A stretch of 64,000 nucleotides of DNA from Streptomyces mirabilis (GTDB lineage: Bacteria; Actinomycetota; Actinomycetes; Streptomycetales; Streptomycetaceae). Positions 24,103-33,577 of this stretch are shown one piece after another. The notes under the pieces were generated by a model. That model was not told the DNA's origin. It made no database searches and saw only the letters and a program-made list of their open reading frames with translations. Made by a program: the position numbers and the translations under genes. The stretch spans positions 9,362,001 through 9,426,000 of the forward strand of contig NZ_JBCJKP010000001.1 of the NCBI RefSeq assembly GCF_039503195.1, in the 5' to 3' direction. How positions within the stretch are numbered: position 1 is the stretch's first letter; each line of letters begins with the position of its first letter.

Positions 24103-26835
24103 ATGATCGGGCGGGACAAGGAGCTGCGCACCCTGCGCCGGCTGCTCGCCGACGCTGCGGCTGGGCACGGCAGTGCGCTGCTGATCCACGGCGCTGCCGG
24201 TGTCGGCAAGTCGGCTCTGCTGCGCACGGTCGGGGCCGAGGCCATCGAAAGTGGCTTCAAGGTGCTACGCACATCCGGGGTGGAGCCCGAGCAGTGGCTG
24301 CCGTTCGCCGCGCTGCAGATGCTGCTGCAACCGGTCGCTCATGGCATGAAAGACCTGTTCGCTCCGCACCGGTCGGCGCTGAGCGGCGCGTTCAGTGTCA
24401 GGGACACCGAGCCCGAGATATACCGGGTCGGACTGGCAGTGCTTGAACTGCTCGCCGACGAGGCCAACCAGCACCCTGTCCTGCTGCTGGTGGACGACCT
24501 GCAATGGATCGATTCCTCAAGCCGGGACGTGCTCAAGTTCGTTGCCCGGCGTACCAACGACCTCGCCATACAGGTGATCGCTGCCGCCCGGATCCAGTAC
24601 TCCGAATCGTATGTGCTCCAGGACATCCCGCTGGAATCGCTCAGCCGACCCGCCGCCGCCGAATTGCTCGACGTCCGCGCGCCTGACCTGCCGGCGCCGT
24701 TGCGGGCGCTCATTCTGGAGCGTGCCGCGGGTAATCCGCTGGCCCTGGTGGAGCTGCCCAAGGCGGTGCAGGGCGTGACCGCGCAGATGGACGACCTGCC
24801 GCTGACCCAGCGGCTGGAGGACGCGTTCTCCGCGCGTACCGATTCGGTGAGCCGGGGGTGTCGTACGTTGCTCCTGGTCCTTGCCGCCGAGCCGACCGCG
24901 CCCCTGAACCTCCTGCTGGATCTGTCGAGTCGCATCTCTGGCTCGGCGGTCTCCGTCGACGCGGTGCAGGAGGCGGTCGACGCGGATCTGGTCACCTTGG
25001 TCGGTTATACCGCCGAGTTTCGCCATCCGCTGATGCGCACGGCGATCTACACCCACGCTACGCTCGCCGATCGGCTGGCCACTCACCGTGCCCTCGCATC
25101 GGTGATGGGCGACACACCCGAGCGCCAACTCGCCCACGAGGCAGCGGCCACGATAGGGCCGGACGAGGAGCTGGCCGCCCGGCTTGAGCGTTTCGCCGAT
25201 GTGTCGCAGGCTCGGGGGAAGGCGGCGGCTGCCGTCCCGGCGCTGCGTCAGGCGGCCGACCTTGTCCTCGATACACAGCGCCGGACCGGCATCCTGGTCC
25301 GGGCGGCCGAGTTGTCCAGCGAGATCAACCACCGCATCAGCGTCCAGATGCTGCTGGACCGCATGGACATGAGCATGCTGGGCCCGGTGGAGCGGGCTCG
25401 CCTCATGGTGGTGTCCGACAGTTATGCATTTGAACCGGGCGAGCCGCAGCGACGGATCCAGGAAATGGTCACCGCGGCGGCCGGAGCGTTCGACGCGGGA
25501 GCCGGAGACGTCGCGGAGAACCTGTTGTGGCGAGCCAGCGCGCGGTGTTTCTTCGAGGACGGCGAAGCGCAGGTGCGTGCCCAGGCCGCAGCAGAACTGG
25601 ATCGATGGAACCCTGATCCGAATGCCCCCCACGTTCTGGCGGTGCGGGCGTACACCGAGCCGTTCCGGCACGGGGCCGACGTGATCGCGCGGCTCGGCGG
25701 AATCAGAGCAGACCATCAAGACGGCCGGATGCTGCATTTTCTCGGTAGCGGTGCAATGGTCATAGGCGACATCGGTCGCGCCACCCAGTACCTCGCGCTG
25801 GCGACCGCGGCGTGGCGGTCGCAGGGCCGACTCGGACTGCTCGCCCGTTCGCTGGCCGCCAGCTGGCCGCAGGTGTACCTCGGTCAGCTTGAGCGAGCTC
25901 GTGAGGAGTCTGCCGAGGGGCTGACCCTGGCCGAGGAGACCGGGGAATGGATCGTCTGGCTAGGACTGAAGGCTACGGCCGGCCTGGTGGCGGCGCTGCG
26001 CGGAGAAACCGAGCAAGCAGCGCGGATGATCGGCGAACTACGCCTGCACAGTCTGTTCCTGGGTATGCCGTTCGTCACGGTGATGGCGCAGCAGACCGAC
26101 GGCCTGCTCGCTCTCTTTGACGGTCGCGCCATGGAGGCATACGACGTTCTTGCGCGCGCCTTCGATCCCGTTGATCCGCACTACCATTCGGTGAGCCGTT
26201 GGCTGTTGGCGCCGGACTTGGCGGACGCCGCAGTCGCTGCGGGCACCGTGAAGCAAGCTCGGGAACTGCTGGCCGATCTTCCGGACCTGACCAGACGGCT
26301 GCCTTCGGAAATGATGGTGGTGGCTCACGCTTACACCGACGCGGTGCTGGCTCCGGACGACACCGCGGAGGAGCGTTACGCCGCGGCCCTTGCTGCCCTG
26401 CCGGCCGACTGGACGCTGTCACGTGCCCGATTGCATCTGCACCACGGCCGCTGGTTGCGCCGCCAACGCCGTAACGTGGACGCCCGGCACCCGCTTCGAC
26501 TCGCCCGTGCCGAGTTCGACCGTGTCGGCGCGCAGCCCTGGGCCGAGATGGCCCGCGAGCAGCTACGTGCTACCGGTGAGTCGAACGGTCGACGGCACGC
26601 GAACACGGGTGAGCAGCTGTCTGCCCAGGAAATGCAGATAGCCGTGCTGGCGTCACAGGGGCTGAGCAACCGGGAAATCGGTCAGCGCCTGTTCATCTCG
26701 CACCGCACCGTCGGAGCGCACCTGTACCGCATCTATCCACGTCTTGGCATCACCGGCCGGGGCAAGCTCGCCGCCGCCCTAGCAGCGCTTCACGATGAAC
26801 AGCCCACGTCTGACGTCTCCAGCGCCCCAGAGTGA
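24103..26835 (+). CDS. LuxR-family (LAL-type) ATP-dependent transcriptional regulator
   Basis: 910 aa from the ATG at 24103 (MIGRDKELRTLRRLLADA); a GTG at 24064 would add 13 residues. Walker A HGAAGVGKSALL at about residues 31-42, Walker B LLLVDDLQWID at about 128-138, a long helical TPR-like middle, and a C-terminal LuxR helix-turn-helix (LSAQEMQIAVLASQGLSNREIGQRLFISHRTVGAHLYRIYPRLGI). LAL regulators often act as pathway-specific activators of secondary metabolism or catabolism. Its neighbours are broken genes, so its present target is not evident. Confidence 0.92.
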   Translation: MIGRDKELRTLRRLLADAAAGHGSALLIHGAAGVGKSALLRTVGAEAIESGFKVLRTSGVEPEQWLPFAALQMLLQPVAHGMKDLFAPHRSALSGAFSVRDTEPEIYRVGLAVLELLADEANQHPVLLLVDDLQWIDSSSRDVLKFVARRTNDLAIQVIAAARIQYSESYVLQDIPLESLSRPAAAELLDVRAPDLPAPLRALILERAAGNPLALVELPKAVQGVTAQMDDLPLTQRLEDAFSARTDSVSRGCRTLLLVLAAEPTAPLNLLLDLSSRISGSAVSVDAVQEAVDADLVTLVGYTAEFRHPLMRTAIYTHATLADRLATHRALASVMGDTPERQLAHEAAATIGPDEELAARLERFADVSQARGKAAAAVPALRQAADLVLDTQRRTGILVRAAELSSEINHRISVQMLLDRMDMSMLGPVERARLMVVSDSYAFEPGEPQRRIQEMVTAAAGAFDAGAGDVAENLLWRASARCFFEDGEAQVRAQAAAELDRWNPDPNAPHVLAVRAYTEPFRHGADVIARLGGIRADHQDGRMLHFLGSGAMVIGDIGRATQYLALATAAWRSQGRLGLLARSLAASWPQVYLGQLERAREESAEGLTLAEETGEWIVWLGLKATAGLVAALRGETEQAARMIGELRLHSLFLGMPFVTVMAQQTDGLLALFDGRAMEAYDVLARAFDPVDPHYHSVSRWLLAPDLADAAVAAGTVKQARELLADLPDLTRRLPSEMMVVAHAYTDAVLAPDDTAEERYAAALAALPADWTLSRARLHLHHGRWLRRQRRNVDARHPLRLARAEFDRVGAQPWAEMAREQLRATGESNGRRHANTGEQLSAQEMQIAVLASQGLSNREIGQRLFISHRTVGAHLYRIYPRLGITGRGKLAAALAALHDEQPTSDVSSAPE

Positions 26836-27404
26836 CCTTCTGACTCGGAGGGCCGGGACGGTCATGACGGTTTCGGATTCCTTGGGGGCAGCCGACCGTG
26901 CGAAGCGAGCAGAGCAGGTGAGGGTTGAAGGCCCGGTGGGACGAAGTACAGCCACGGCGCGTCGGTATGACTGCTGCACGGTTTCCGGGCGAGCCGACGG
27001 GCTGCGCGCGGCAGGCTGGGCTCTGGTGGAGGTGTTGCGGCCGGGCGGGCTCGTCCTCGTCGCCCGCCACCGGACATCGCTGACCTGGGACCTCGGCGAG
27101 ACCCACGGCACGGTCGCGTGGTTGTCGCCGCATCCTTGTGGCTGCGGCTTTTCCCCCAGGCGCCGCTTGAGCTGGTGTGGAAGGCGGCGGTCGACGGGCC
27201 CTTCCGTAGTCGCGACCGTAGGCGCGTGAGCGAAGGGGACCAGTAGTGGCAGGAACGGCCCGACCGACCAGAGCCGCCGTCGCGGCAGGAGAGCAACGCC
27301 CCCACGGGGGCACCATAGCGGAGCCCAAATGCCTCATCAGTCCGACAGCACCCTCGGAGTATCCCGCCCGTCGCACGACGGTGGCAGGACTGGCAGCCGT
27401 GGCG
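26836..27404. other. 570 bp of probable gene debris
   Basis: A plus-strand stretch near 27000-27070 reads ALVEVLRPGGLVLVARHRTS, reminiscent of a methyltransferase or dehydrogenase core, but it is flanked by stops and no start is apparent. Otherwise nothing recognised. Confidence 0.35.
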
Positions 27405-27490
27405 GCCGTGATCGGCCAGATCAGCCCGATCACCTACGAACAGCGATCAACCACGCTGACCGCCGCCGCATGACAACCGGTGTCCACGAT
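27405..27490 (+). pseudogene. 3' end of an IS3-type transposase (orfB tail)
   Basis: IGQISPITYEQRSTTLTAAA and a stop, followed by a TGTCCACGATCA-like end. This is the C-terminus expected for the IS3 copy at 33677-34808, which lacks exactly this part. It shows that a second copy of that element was once here. Confidence 0.55.
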
Positions 27491-27553
27491 CACGGGGAAG
27501 CCCCCAGCCGTTCCTGCCCCAGGAACGCCTACCCGTCGGGCACCTAAAACTGG

Positions 27554-28096
27554 ATGCTCCGCGAGTTCAGCAAGACCGTGAAGATCACCGACAGCAAGGG
27601 CAAACCGGTCAGCCTGAGCCACACCCACCGCTTCCGTCACACCCAGCTGGCCAGGTTCGCCGAACTCGGCCTGCCCGTCCATGTGTTGATGCGCTATGCC
27701 GGACACGCCACCCCCGGAGACGGCCAACTGCGCATCACCGGCCTGGTCGAAAAGCCCGAGCCCGCTGCCGCCCCGTCGTCATACGCGGCCATCGGCGGCT
27801 ATGTCGTCACCCCCGGCATCATCGACGAACTGCGCGCGCAGACCCGCCACTGGTACGAGCACAAGACCGGCGAGGTCTACCTGACCGACGCCATCAACGC
27901 CTACGCCGCCACCCGCGCGGTGTACGGGCAGGTCATCAAGGGCCGCTGGTACGACACCGGCAACCCGGCCGACTACCTCGTCGCCCAGATGGCCCACGCT
28001 CTCGCCCACCCCGAGTACGGCCCCATCCTGCGCGGCCTGGTCGCCGGACTCGAAGTCGACCGTGCTGCCGCCCTCCAGGCGGAAACCAATACCTGA
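27554..28096 (+). pseudogene. In-frame chimera: tyrosine recombinase tail fused to GalU C-terminus
   Basis: Residues 1-55 are the end of a phage-type integrase: SLSHTHRFRHTQLARFAELG with the catalytic HxxR box, then VLMRYAGHATP, where the downstream His/Tyr motif is cut off. From GDGQLRITGLVEKPEP on, about 125 residues are the C-terminal domain of UTP-glucose-1-phosphate uridylyltransferase (AIGGYVVTPGIIDELR, GEVYLTDAINAY, GRWYDTGNPADYLVAQM). The nucleotide-binding N-terminal two thirds of GalU are absent. There is no ribosome-binding site. The join lies near 27715. Unlikely to be functional. Confidence 0.85.
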
Positions 28097-28386
28097 CCCG
28101 CCGCTTTCTGTCCTGGGCCGCCCGCCCACAGCGAGCGCGCCCAAGGCTGGGAGCACCTCGTGGTACCCCAACGCGTCGTCGAACCCGTCATCGATCAGCA
28201 CGACACGTGTCCTGGTGGAAGAGCGGCCTTGGCGTGCGCGGCTACGCACCGATCGGGTAGCACCACACGGAACGCTCCTCGTCCTGCTCGTTGACCGGGC
28301 ATCCCAAGGTTCACTCTGGTCTGCCCTGGGTCTGATGGAGTCGGGTTGCTGGACAATTGACGATCCAGCAGCCTTCGGAGGCCGTG

Positions 28387-28689
28387 ATGCCCCGCAGTTA
28401 TCCGCCCGAATTCCGCCGTAAGGTCCTCGATCTCGTCGCATCCGGAAGGAAGGTCACCGAGGTTGCCCGGCTCCTGGGCATCAGCGACCAGACGATCTAT
28501 GTCAGGCATCGCCAGCACCTCATCGATACAGAGCAGTTGCCCGGCACGAACAGCAGCGACCTGTCCGAACTCGCTGCGGCCCGCAAGCGCATCGCCGAGC
28601 TGGAGGCCGAGTTGGCCATCCACCGTCGCGCTGCCGAGCTGCTGGGTGAGGTGACGTCCCCAAAAGGCGGTGCGAAGCCATCCGCGTGA
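28387..28689 (+). CDS. IS3-family transposase orfA
   Basis: 100 aa from MPRSYPPEFRRKVLDLVASG. Helix-turn-helix (VTEVARLLGISDQTIYVRHRQH) followed by a leucine-rich coiled coil (LAAARKRIAELEAELAIHRRAAELLGE), the usual OrfA design. Belongs to the deletion derivative described in the next entry; alone it cannot transpose. Confidence 0.8.
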   Translation: MPRSYPPEFRRKVLDLVASGRKVTEVARLLGISDQTIYVRHRQHLIDTEQLPGTNSSDLSELAAARKRIAELEAELAIHRRAAELLGEVTSPKGGAKPSA

Positions 28690-28800
28690 TGGCTCGTGAG
28701 CACCTGCCGGTGCAGCTGGCCTGCCGGGTGCTGCATGTCGCCGAGTCCGGGCACTCCGCACTGGGCATGCTCAGTCCCGTGGAGTACGAACTCCGCACCC
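28690..28800 (+). pseudogene. IS3 orfB with its catalytic middle deleted
   Basis: Begins as a normal OrfB (AREHLPVQLACRVLHVAESG) and after 20 residues passes directly into the very C-terminus (HSALGMLSPVEYEL). The whole DDE core is gone, leaving a mini-element with intact orfA. Confidence 0.75.
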
Positions 28801-29109
28801 CGCCAGTAGAGTGCAGCCAAGCGACTCGACTCCACTCAACTCGGGACAGTCCGCTCCCTCCACAAAAGCTGGGGATGTCGGCAGGGAACGAGTCGGATTC
28901 GTTCCCTACTCGCCACTGGGTCGCGGATTCCTCACCGACGTGATGAAGCCTGCCGCCGAATACCCCGCCGACCCCATGCCCCGTTGGCCACTCCGTCGGC
29001 GGGCTCGCCGCCCCACGCAACGCGGGTTGCCCGCCGGCCGACCAAACAGGGCGGGGAGAACGCTGTGGCGCCGTGGCCTGTAGAGCAGTGGACCCCTGGT
29101 CAGCGAAAC
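28801..29109. other. 310 bp, no gene; one 23-nt hairpin
   Basis: A hairpin at 28884-28906 (GGGAACGA and TCGTTCCC arms) may mark the end of the IS3 derivative. Nothing else recognised. Confidence 0.35.
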
Positions 29110-29460
29110 CGAAGATCCTGCGCACCACAAATAGGCCACCGTTCCGCGCGAAGATGCACCTCAACGTCGCCCGTCCCGTGGTGGCCGAGCCCGGTCAACG
29201 TCCCGGGTGACCCGAGATCGAGGTCGACTCCCTTGCGGTCCGCCGAGAGGTAGATGAGCAGCGGTCTGCAGCGGCGGACAGACACATGCGAAGTTGTGCA
29301 GCCGCTGGTAGGGACAGTAGGCCTTGCGCTGGGCCCGGGCGATGCCGTCTGCCACGCCGAGCAGGACCTCGTCGAGCGCGTCCCGCAGCTTCGCCGGCGT
29401 CCCACCCTGCCCACGGGCGGGCGGGAGCCGCGGCCACGCGCCGACGGCCACTGAAGGTCG
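29110..29460 (-). pseudogene. Frameshifted DUF5655-like protein remnant
   Basis: The minus-strand frame reads KLRDALDEVLLGVADGIARAQRKAYCPYQRLHNFACV, then after a frameshift LLIYLSADRKGVDLD and GLGHHGTGDVEVHL. This is the layout of the DUF5655 domain (FA-VV--, L-VYL, G-GHHGTGDLEV), often found at the end of nuclease-like or predicted transport proteins. No start remains. Confidence 0.55.
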
Positions 29461-29594
29461 TGGTACCGGGCGGATTGGGCGAGGAGATCACCCTCGTCGA
29501 CGCAACAGCCGGCGACGCCGCGGCGGAGGCGCCCGGCAAGGCCGACTTCGTGCCAAGGGTTCCGGACCCTGCGCTGCGCGCTCTGGTCGAGGAC

Positions 29595-30533
29595 TCATGG
29601 CGACGGATCGTCTGTCGCCGCGGTCGCGCTGTGGCGGGCGCGGATGAGCGCGATCACGGTGTCGGTGGTGCGGTCGAGGTAGCTACGGCCGTCGGGCGGC
29701 TGAGGCGTCGGGCTGATGTAGCTGCGCGGCCCGAGGTGGGTGGCCGGGTCGAGCCGATGCACGGTGATCTTCCCGGCGTGGCGGGCCCGGTTCCATCCGC
29801 TACCACGGCACAGCCGCCAGCGCTGAGGGAAGATCCAGGTCCCGAACCGCTCAATTCCGTCGCTCGCGCTGGTGAGCCGATGCACGTGCTCGGCATGGGT
29901 GAGGTCGTTGGCGCCGTTGTGGAACCCACCGAGCGTGATCAGCAGGAGCGGGGAACGTAGCTGGGTGTGCAGTTCGTCAACCGCGCCGGTGGCGACCTGG
30001 GCGCCGCCGCTGTAGCTGAGCAGCACCACGGGGATACCGCTGTCGGCCTGATAGCCGGCGAGCCGGAGCTGAGTGGCGATCTGGGAGCCGACAGCCCGGT
30101 TGTACAAGGGGCGGTACCGGTGGTCGGCGGCTACGAAGATCTGCATGACATTGTGCAGGAACAACAGCAGCCCGATGCGGCGACGCAGCCACGCCCACAC
30201 CGGCCGATCAGCAAGCGGGTCGGCCAGCGGCGAGTAGGGCTGCACCTGACCCAGTACCCGCAACTCCGGAGCCCCGGCGATCACGGCCTTGACCAGCTGG
30301 CCGCCGTCCCGGGTGTCGCGGACGCGGCGTTTACCGATGCCGTCCAGGTAGACCACATAGGCATCCGGGGGACCGTCAGCGTCCGCACCTCGGGCGTAGG
30401 GCACGCCCTCTGGGAGCTCGGTGGTAGGGGCCCGCCAGCCGGCGCTGTAGGCCAGCACCTCATAGCGGGCCAGCAGAGCTTCGACGAGGAGGAGCGGACC
30501 AAGGACCAGGACAATGAGCGGGAACCAGGTCAC
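29595..30533 (-). CDS. Membrane-anchored alpha/beta-hydrolase-like protein
   Basis: 312 aa. One N-terminal membrane segment (residues 3-22), then DAYVVYLDGIGKRR, a second hydrophobic stretch (about 118-135) and a nucleophile-elbow-like LLSYSGGAQVATG centred on Ser175. I do not recognise a named family; a lipase/thioesterase-like role fits the patatin gene in the same operon. Its ATG overlaps the membrane gene's stop by 4 nt. The last third reappears in the decayed copy at 10309-11020. Its own stop overlaps another ATG (ATGA), where the twin copy has the TetR gene, so a fifth gene may have been lost here. Confidence 0.75.
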   Translation of the reverse strand: MTWFPLIVLVLGPLLLVEALLARYEVLAYSAGWRAPTTELPEGVPYARGADADGPPDAYVVYLDGIGKRRVRDTRDGGQLVKAVIAGAPELRVLGQVQPYSPLADPLADRPVWAWLRRRIGLLLFLHNVMQIFVAADHRYRPLYNRAVGSQIATQLRLAGYQADSGIPVVLLSYSGGAQVATGAVDELHTQLRSPLLLITLGGFHNGANDLTHAEHVHRLTSASDGIERFGTWIFPQRWRLCRGSGWNRARHAGKITVHRLDPATHLGPRSYISPTPQPPDGRSYLDRTTDTVIALIRARHSATAATDDPSP

Positions 30534-31021
30534 GTCAGCAACTCCTGCGCCCCGCTGGCACTAATCTTCACGAGCAGGTTCCGAACAACTTCGACGGCGG
30601 CGGCCAGCCCGACTCCTGCTACGGCCACGCAGCCCGCCGCAGCCCACCAGCCCAGATCCGTCATCTCGGACAGCGGGGCGACGAGGCCGACTCCGACCCC
30701 CACGATGAGCAGCAGGTGCAACAGGGGCCCGAGCAGCGGGAATGCGAGGACAGCGGCGAGAACCAGGGGGGCAACGAGGCCAGGTGTCCAGGTCAGCGCG
30801 GCGTGTGATGATGGAGCGGACACCACCAGCTCGGCAAGGGCCGATGTGGTCCGTGGCCACAGTGCGATCACAGCGGACTCGACCATGGCACCGGTCAGCA
30901 GTAGCCCGATGGCCACAATGGGCCGGGACGCGCTGTACCGGGTGGCTACCAGGGGCAGGATCCGCCCGGCGGATTCGGACAGCCCGGCGAGCAGCAGCAG
31001 GACGACAACAACGGACGACAT
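30530..31021 (-). CDS. Small integral membrane protein of the patatin operon
   Basis: 163 aa with four predicted membrane helices (about residues 3-20, 35-55, 82-115, 122-145) and no known motif. It starts 3 nt after the glycosyltransferase stop and overlaps the hydrolase start by 4 nt, so the three are translated together. It could be a carrier or anchor for the lipid substrate or product; this is inferred only from position. Confidence 0.75.
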   Translation of the reverse strand: MSSVVVVLLLLAGLSESAGRILPLVATRYSASRPIVAIGLLLTGAMVESAVIALWPRTTSALAELVVSAPSSHAALTWTPGLVAPLVLAAVLAFPLLGPLLHLLLIVGVGVGLVAPLSEMTDLGWWAAAGCVAVAGVGLAAAVEVVRNLLVKISASGAQELLT

Positions 31022-31024
31022 CGG

Positions 31025-32248
31025 TCAGCGCTCCTGTGGGGAATCCGGCGGTGTCGGTCGGCCGACCCGGCCGACCCGGTGCAGGTAGCGCTCGAGTTCG
31101 TCGGCGGCGCGCACATAGCCGCCGGCCTCGCGCTGGGCGAGCTGCATGGTGGCGGCCGCGTCCCGAAAGCCTGGTTCGTCGAGCAGGCGTCGGGCCAGGA
31201 CGTTCACGGGTCCCGGGGCGGCGTCCTGGGTACGGATCGACAGGCCTGCGCCGAGCTCGACAACCCGCCGGGCCACCAGCGGTTGATCTGCGCCCTGTGG
31301 GACCACCAGCATCGGCACCCCGGCGTGCATGGCCTCGTTGACGCTGTTCATCCCGCCATGAGTGACGAACAGCGCGGCGCGGGCCAGCACCTCCGGTTGC
31401 GGCACGAAGCGGCGGGCGAGCACGTTGGCCGGCAACGGACCCAGGGCGGCGGGATCGGTCTGCCCGGTGGCGACGACCACGGTACCGCCCAGCGGGGCGA
31501 GCGCGGTGGCGAAGCTGCGCAGTAGCTTTGGGTGAGCGTTGAACACCGTGCCCAACGAGGCGTACAGCACCGGGGCTTGCAGGCGATCGATCGGGAACGA
31601 CGGGTCGAGTGGACGGGCGCCAAGGCTTGGGCCTACGAACTGGTATGACTGGTCGAAGGCGTCGACGCCGAGTTGGAACGCGCGCGAGGTGAAGACCAGG
31701 TTGAGGGGCTGGCGTACGTTGGCCAAGTCGAGCAGTGGCAACCCACGGGTGTTGTAGCGGCGGTACAACCCCCACCGCGACCGCACGTAGCTCTGGACAT
31801 TGCGGGGCCGGGTCGCCGCCGCGGCCAGCAGTTCCCACGAGACGCGGCTGGGGCTGGGCACCTGCCGGTTGAACGCAAAGGTGGTGAACGCCGCTGCCGT
31901 CGGCACCTCGAGCTCGCGGGCGGCGACTGCGCCCCAGGGGCAGGCGGCGCCATGGACGATCAGGTCGGGCCGGACGCGACGCAGATCGGAAAGCACAGCG
32001 GGCAGCAGACCCACGGCGGTGCGCGCAAGCCCGTCCAGCATCGTGAGTGGCATCGGCGGATCGGGGAGCGGTCGGTCGCCCCCGGGGTAGAGGCACACCG
32101 TCGCGCCGGTGGCCTCGATCTCCTGCGAGAACGCGGGCGAGGTGTGATACGTGACGGAGTGGCCACGACGAACAAGCTCGGCTATGACCGGCAGCGTCGG
32201 ATTGATGTGCCCGTGCATGGCGATATTGAGGAACGCGATGGTACTCAC
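31025..32248 (-). CDS. Glycosyltransferase, GT1/MGT type
   Basis: 407 aa from the GTG at 32248, whose GTGA overlaps the patatin stop. Two-domain GT-B fold: N-terminal acceptor half (STIAFLNIAMHGHINPTLPVIAELVRRGH), C-terminal donor half with VLYASLGTVF and the nucleotide-sugar motif FVTHGGMNSVNEAMHAGVPMLVVPQGADQP. Enzymes of this kind glycosylate small lipophilic acceptors, including macrolides, sterols and carotenoids. Coupling to a patatin lipase suggests a lipid acceptor. Cytosolic or peripheral at the membrane; no signal peptide. Confidence 0.9.
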   Translation of the reverse strand: MSTIAFLNIAMHGHINPTLPVIAELVRRGHSVTYHTSPAFSQEIEATGATVCLYPGGDRPLPDPPMPLTMLDGLARTAVGLLPAVLSDLRRVRPDLIVHGAACPWGAVAARELEVPTAAAFTTFAFNRQVPSPSRVSWELLAAAATRPRNVQSYVRSRWGLYRRYNTRGLPLLDLANVRQPLNLVFTSRAFQLGVDAFDQSYQFVGPSLGARPLDPSFPIDRLQAPVLYASLGTVFNAHPKLLRSFATALAPLGGTVVVATGQTDPAALGPLPANVLARRFVPQPEVLARAALFVTHGGMNSVNEAMHAGVPMLVVPQGADQPLVARRVVELGAGLSIRTQDAAPGPVNVLARRLLDEPGFRDAAATMQLAQREAGGYVRAADELERYLHRVGRVGRPTPPDSPQER

Positions 32249-33213
32249 CGGCCGACCTCCGATACGGAGGTGTTCCGCGCCTTGTGCAAGACGGCCGGTG
32301 TCGCCGGAGGATCGTCGCCCCGATACAGGCCCGGCCCACTGATGCGCAGCCCGTCGAGAAAGCGCCCCGCCGTGCGGGACGCGGTGCTGATCAGCCGCTG
32401 GGAATGTCCGAAGTCCCACGGGGCGGGCCAGGCCTCGATGCCGGTCGGCAGCACGACGGTCGGGATGTGCTGGGACACCTCGTGCAGGTCACGCTCGATC
32501 TGATGGCGCATCAGCAGCAGTCCGGCCCTGGCGGCGATTGCGCTGGCGCGTCGGCGCGGGATAGTTGGGCTCAACGGCGAGCTCTCCGGCCCGGTCGACA
32601 GCACCACCATGCTGGCCGCCCCGGCCTGGAGGGCCGCCAGTACCGGGACATAGGCGATCACCCCGCCGTCGACGAGCGTCCGACCCTCACGATCCACCGG
32701 GGGCAGGATCCCGGGAATGGCTGCGCTGGCCAGCAGCGCGGACTCGAGGTCTCCGTGGTTGAGCAGCGCCGGAGCGCCGGAGCCCAGGTCCATGGCCACC
32801 GCGGTGAACGGGACCGCCAACTGCTCGATCCGCGACGGCAGTCCAGCCCGGGCGATCAGCCGACGCAGGCCGCGATCGGTGAAGAGGCTGGCCCGTGAGG
32901 ACAGGTAGCCGAGCGGATACACCTCACGGCGACGCAACTGGGTCCAGACGTGGTCCAGCCATGGTGCGGCCCCGTCGGGGTGGGCGGCTCCGATTGCCCC
33001 GATGAGGGCGCCCACCGACGTTCCGATGATCATGTCCGGGACGAATCCGCGCTGCTCCAGCGCGTACCCGACACCAACATGCGCCGCTCCGAGCACGCCA
33101 CCGGCGCCCACCACCACGGCGACGGGACGGGGCAGGGTGCGCAAGGCCGCCGGCGCCGGGCCCCCGGGTGGCTCGCTCGATGACAGCGGACGCGGTCCCT
33201 TGCCGCCCGTCAT
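32245..33213 (-). CDS. Patatin-like phospholipase
   Basis: 322 aa from 33213. Oxyanion-hole loop GAGGVLGAAHVG at about residues 36-47, nucleophile elbow GTSVG (Ser66) and catalytic DGG (182-184) form the Ser-Asp dyad of patatin-like lipid acyl hydrolases. An in-frame ATG at 33312 is a rival start, having AAAGGTGG just upstream, and would add 33 residues; in the decayed twin exactly this ATG is deleted. First gene of a four-gene operon with 4-nt overlaps, driven by an ECF41-type promoter at 33363-33389. Likely hydrolyses membrane phospholipid under stress (inference). Confidence 0.9.
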   Translation of the reverse strand: MTGGKGPRPLSSSEPPGGPAPAALRTLPRPVAVVVGAGGVLGAAHVGVGYALEQRGFVPDMIIGTSVGALIGAIGAAHPDGAAPWLDHVWTQLRRREVYPLGYLSSRASLFTDRGLRRLIARAGLPSRIEQLAVPFTAVAMDLGSGAPALLNHGDLESALLASAAIPGILPPVDREGRTLVDGGVIAYVPVLAALQAGAASMVVLSTGPESSPLSPTIPRRRASAIAARAGLLLMRHQIERDLHEVSQHIPTVVLPTGIEAWPAPWDFGHSQRLISTASRTAGRFLDGLRISGPGLYRGDDPPATPAVLHKARNTSVSEVGR

Positions 33214-33362
33214 GGTTCGGCGCCTCTTATGGCCGCGACCGCTTGCCAAGTCGCCCCAGTTGAAGGCAAATTGTCCCAATGGGACTGGTCTCCGGCGACA
33301 AGTAACCCTCATGATCCACCTTTCTCCCCACGGCACCGAATCGGATCGGTATCCCCAACAAG

Positions 33363-33389
33363 GACCGGGAGGCCACCACATCTGTGACA
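33363..33389 (-). promoter_or_regulatory. ECF41-type promoter of the patatin operon
   Basis: Minus strand TGTCACA (33383-33389), 16 nt, GGTC (33363-33366). Confidence 0.72.
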
Positions 33390-33577
33390 CCGCCAGCCAG
33401 GCGTCTCTGGTGAGCCGTCTCTGAAACCGGTGGCTACGCACCGCATCCGCCGACCGGGAGGTGCATGACGCCTCGCGAGATCTGTGGCTCTGGTGTCCGA
33501 TCCGGGGAGCGAGCTCATCAACGTGGTACTCCGGCACGGTGAACCCGACCGAACGACGGTCGCCATCCGATACGGCC

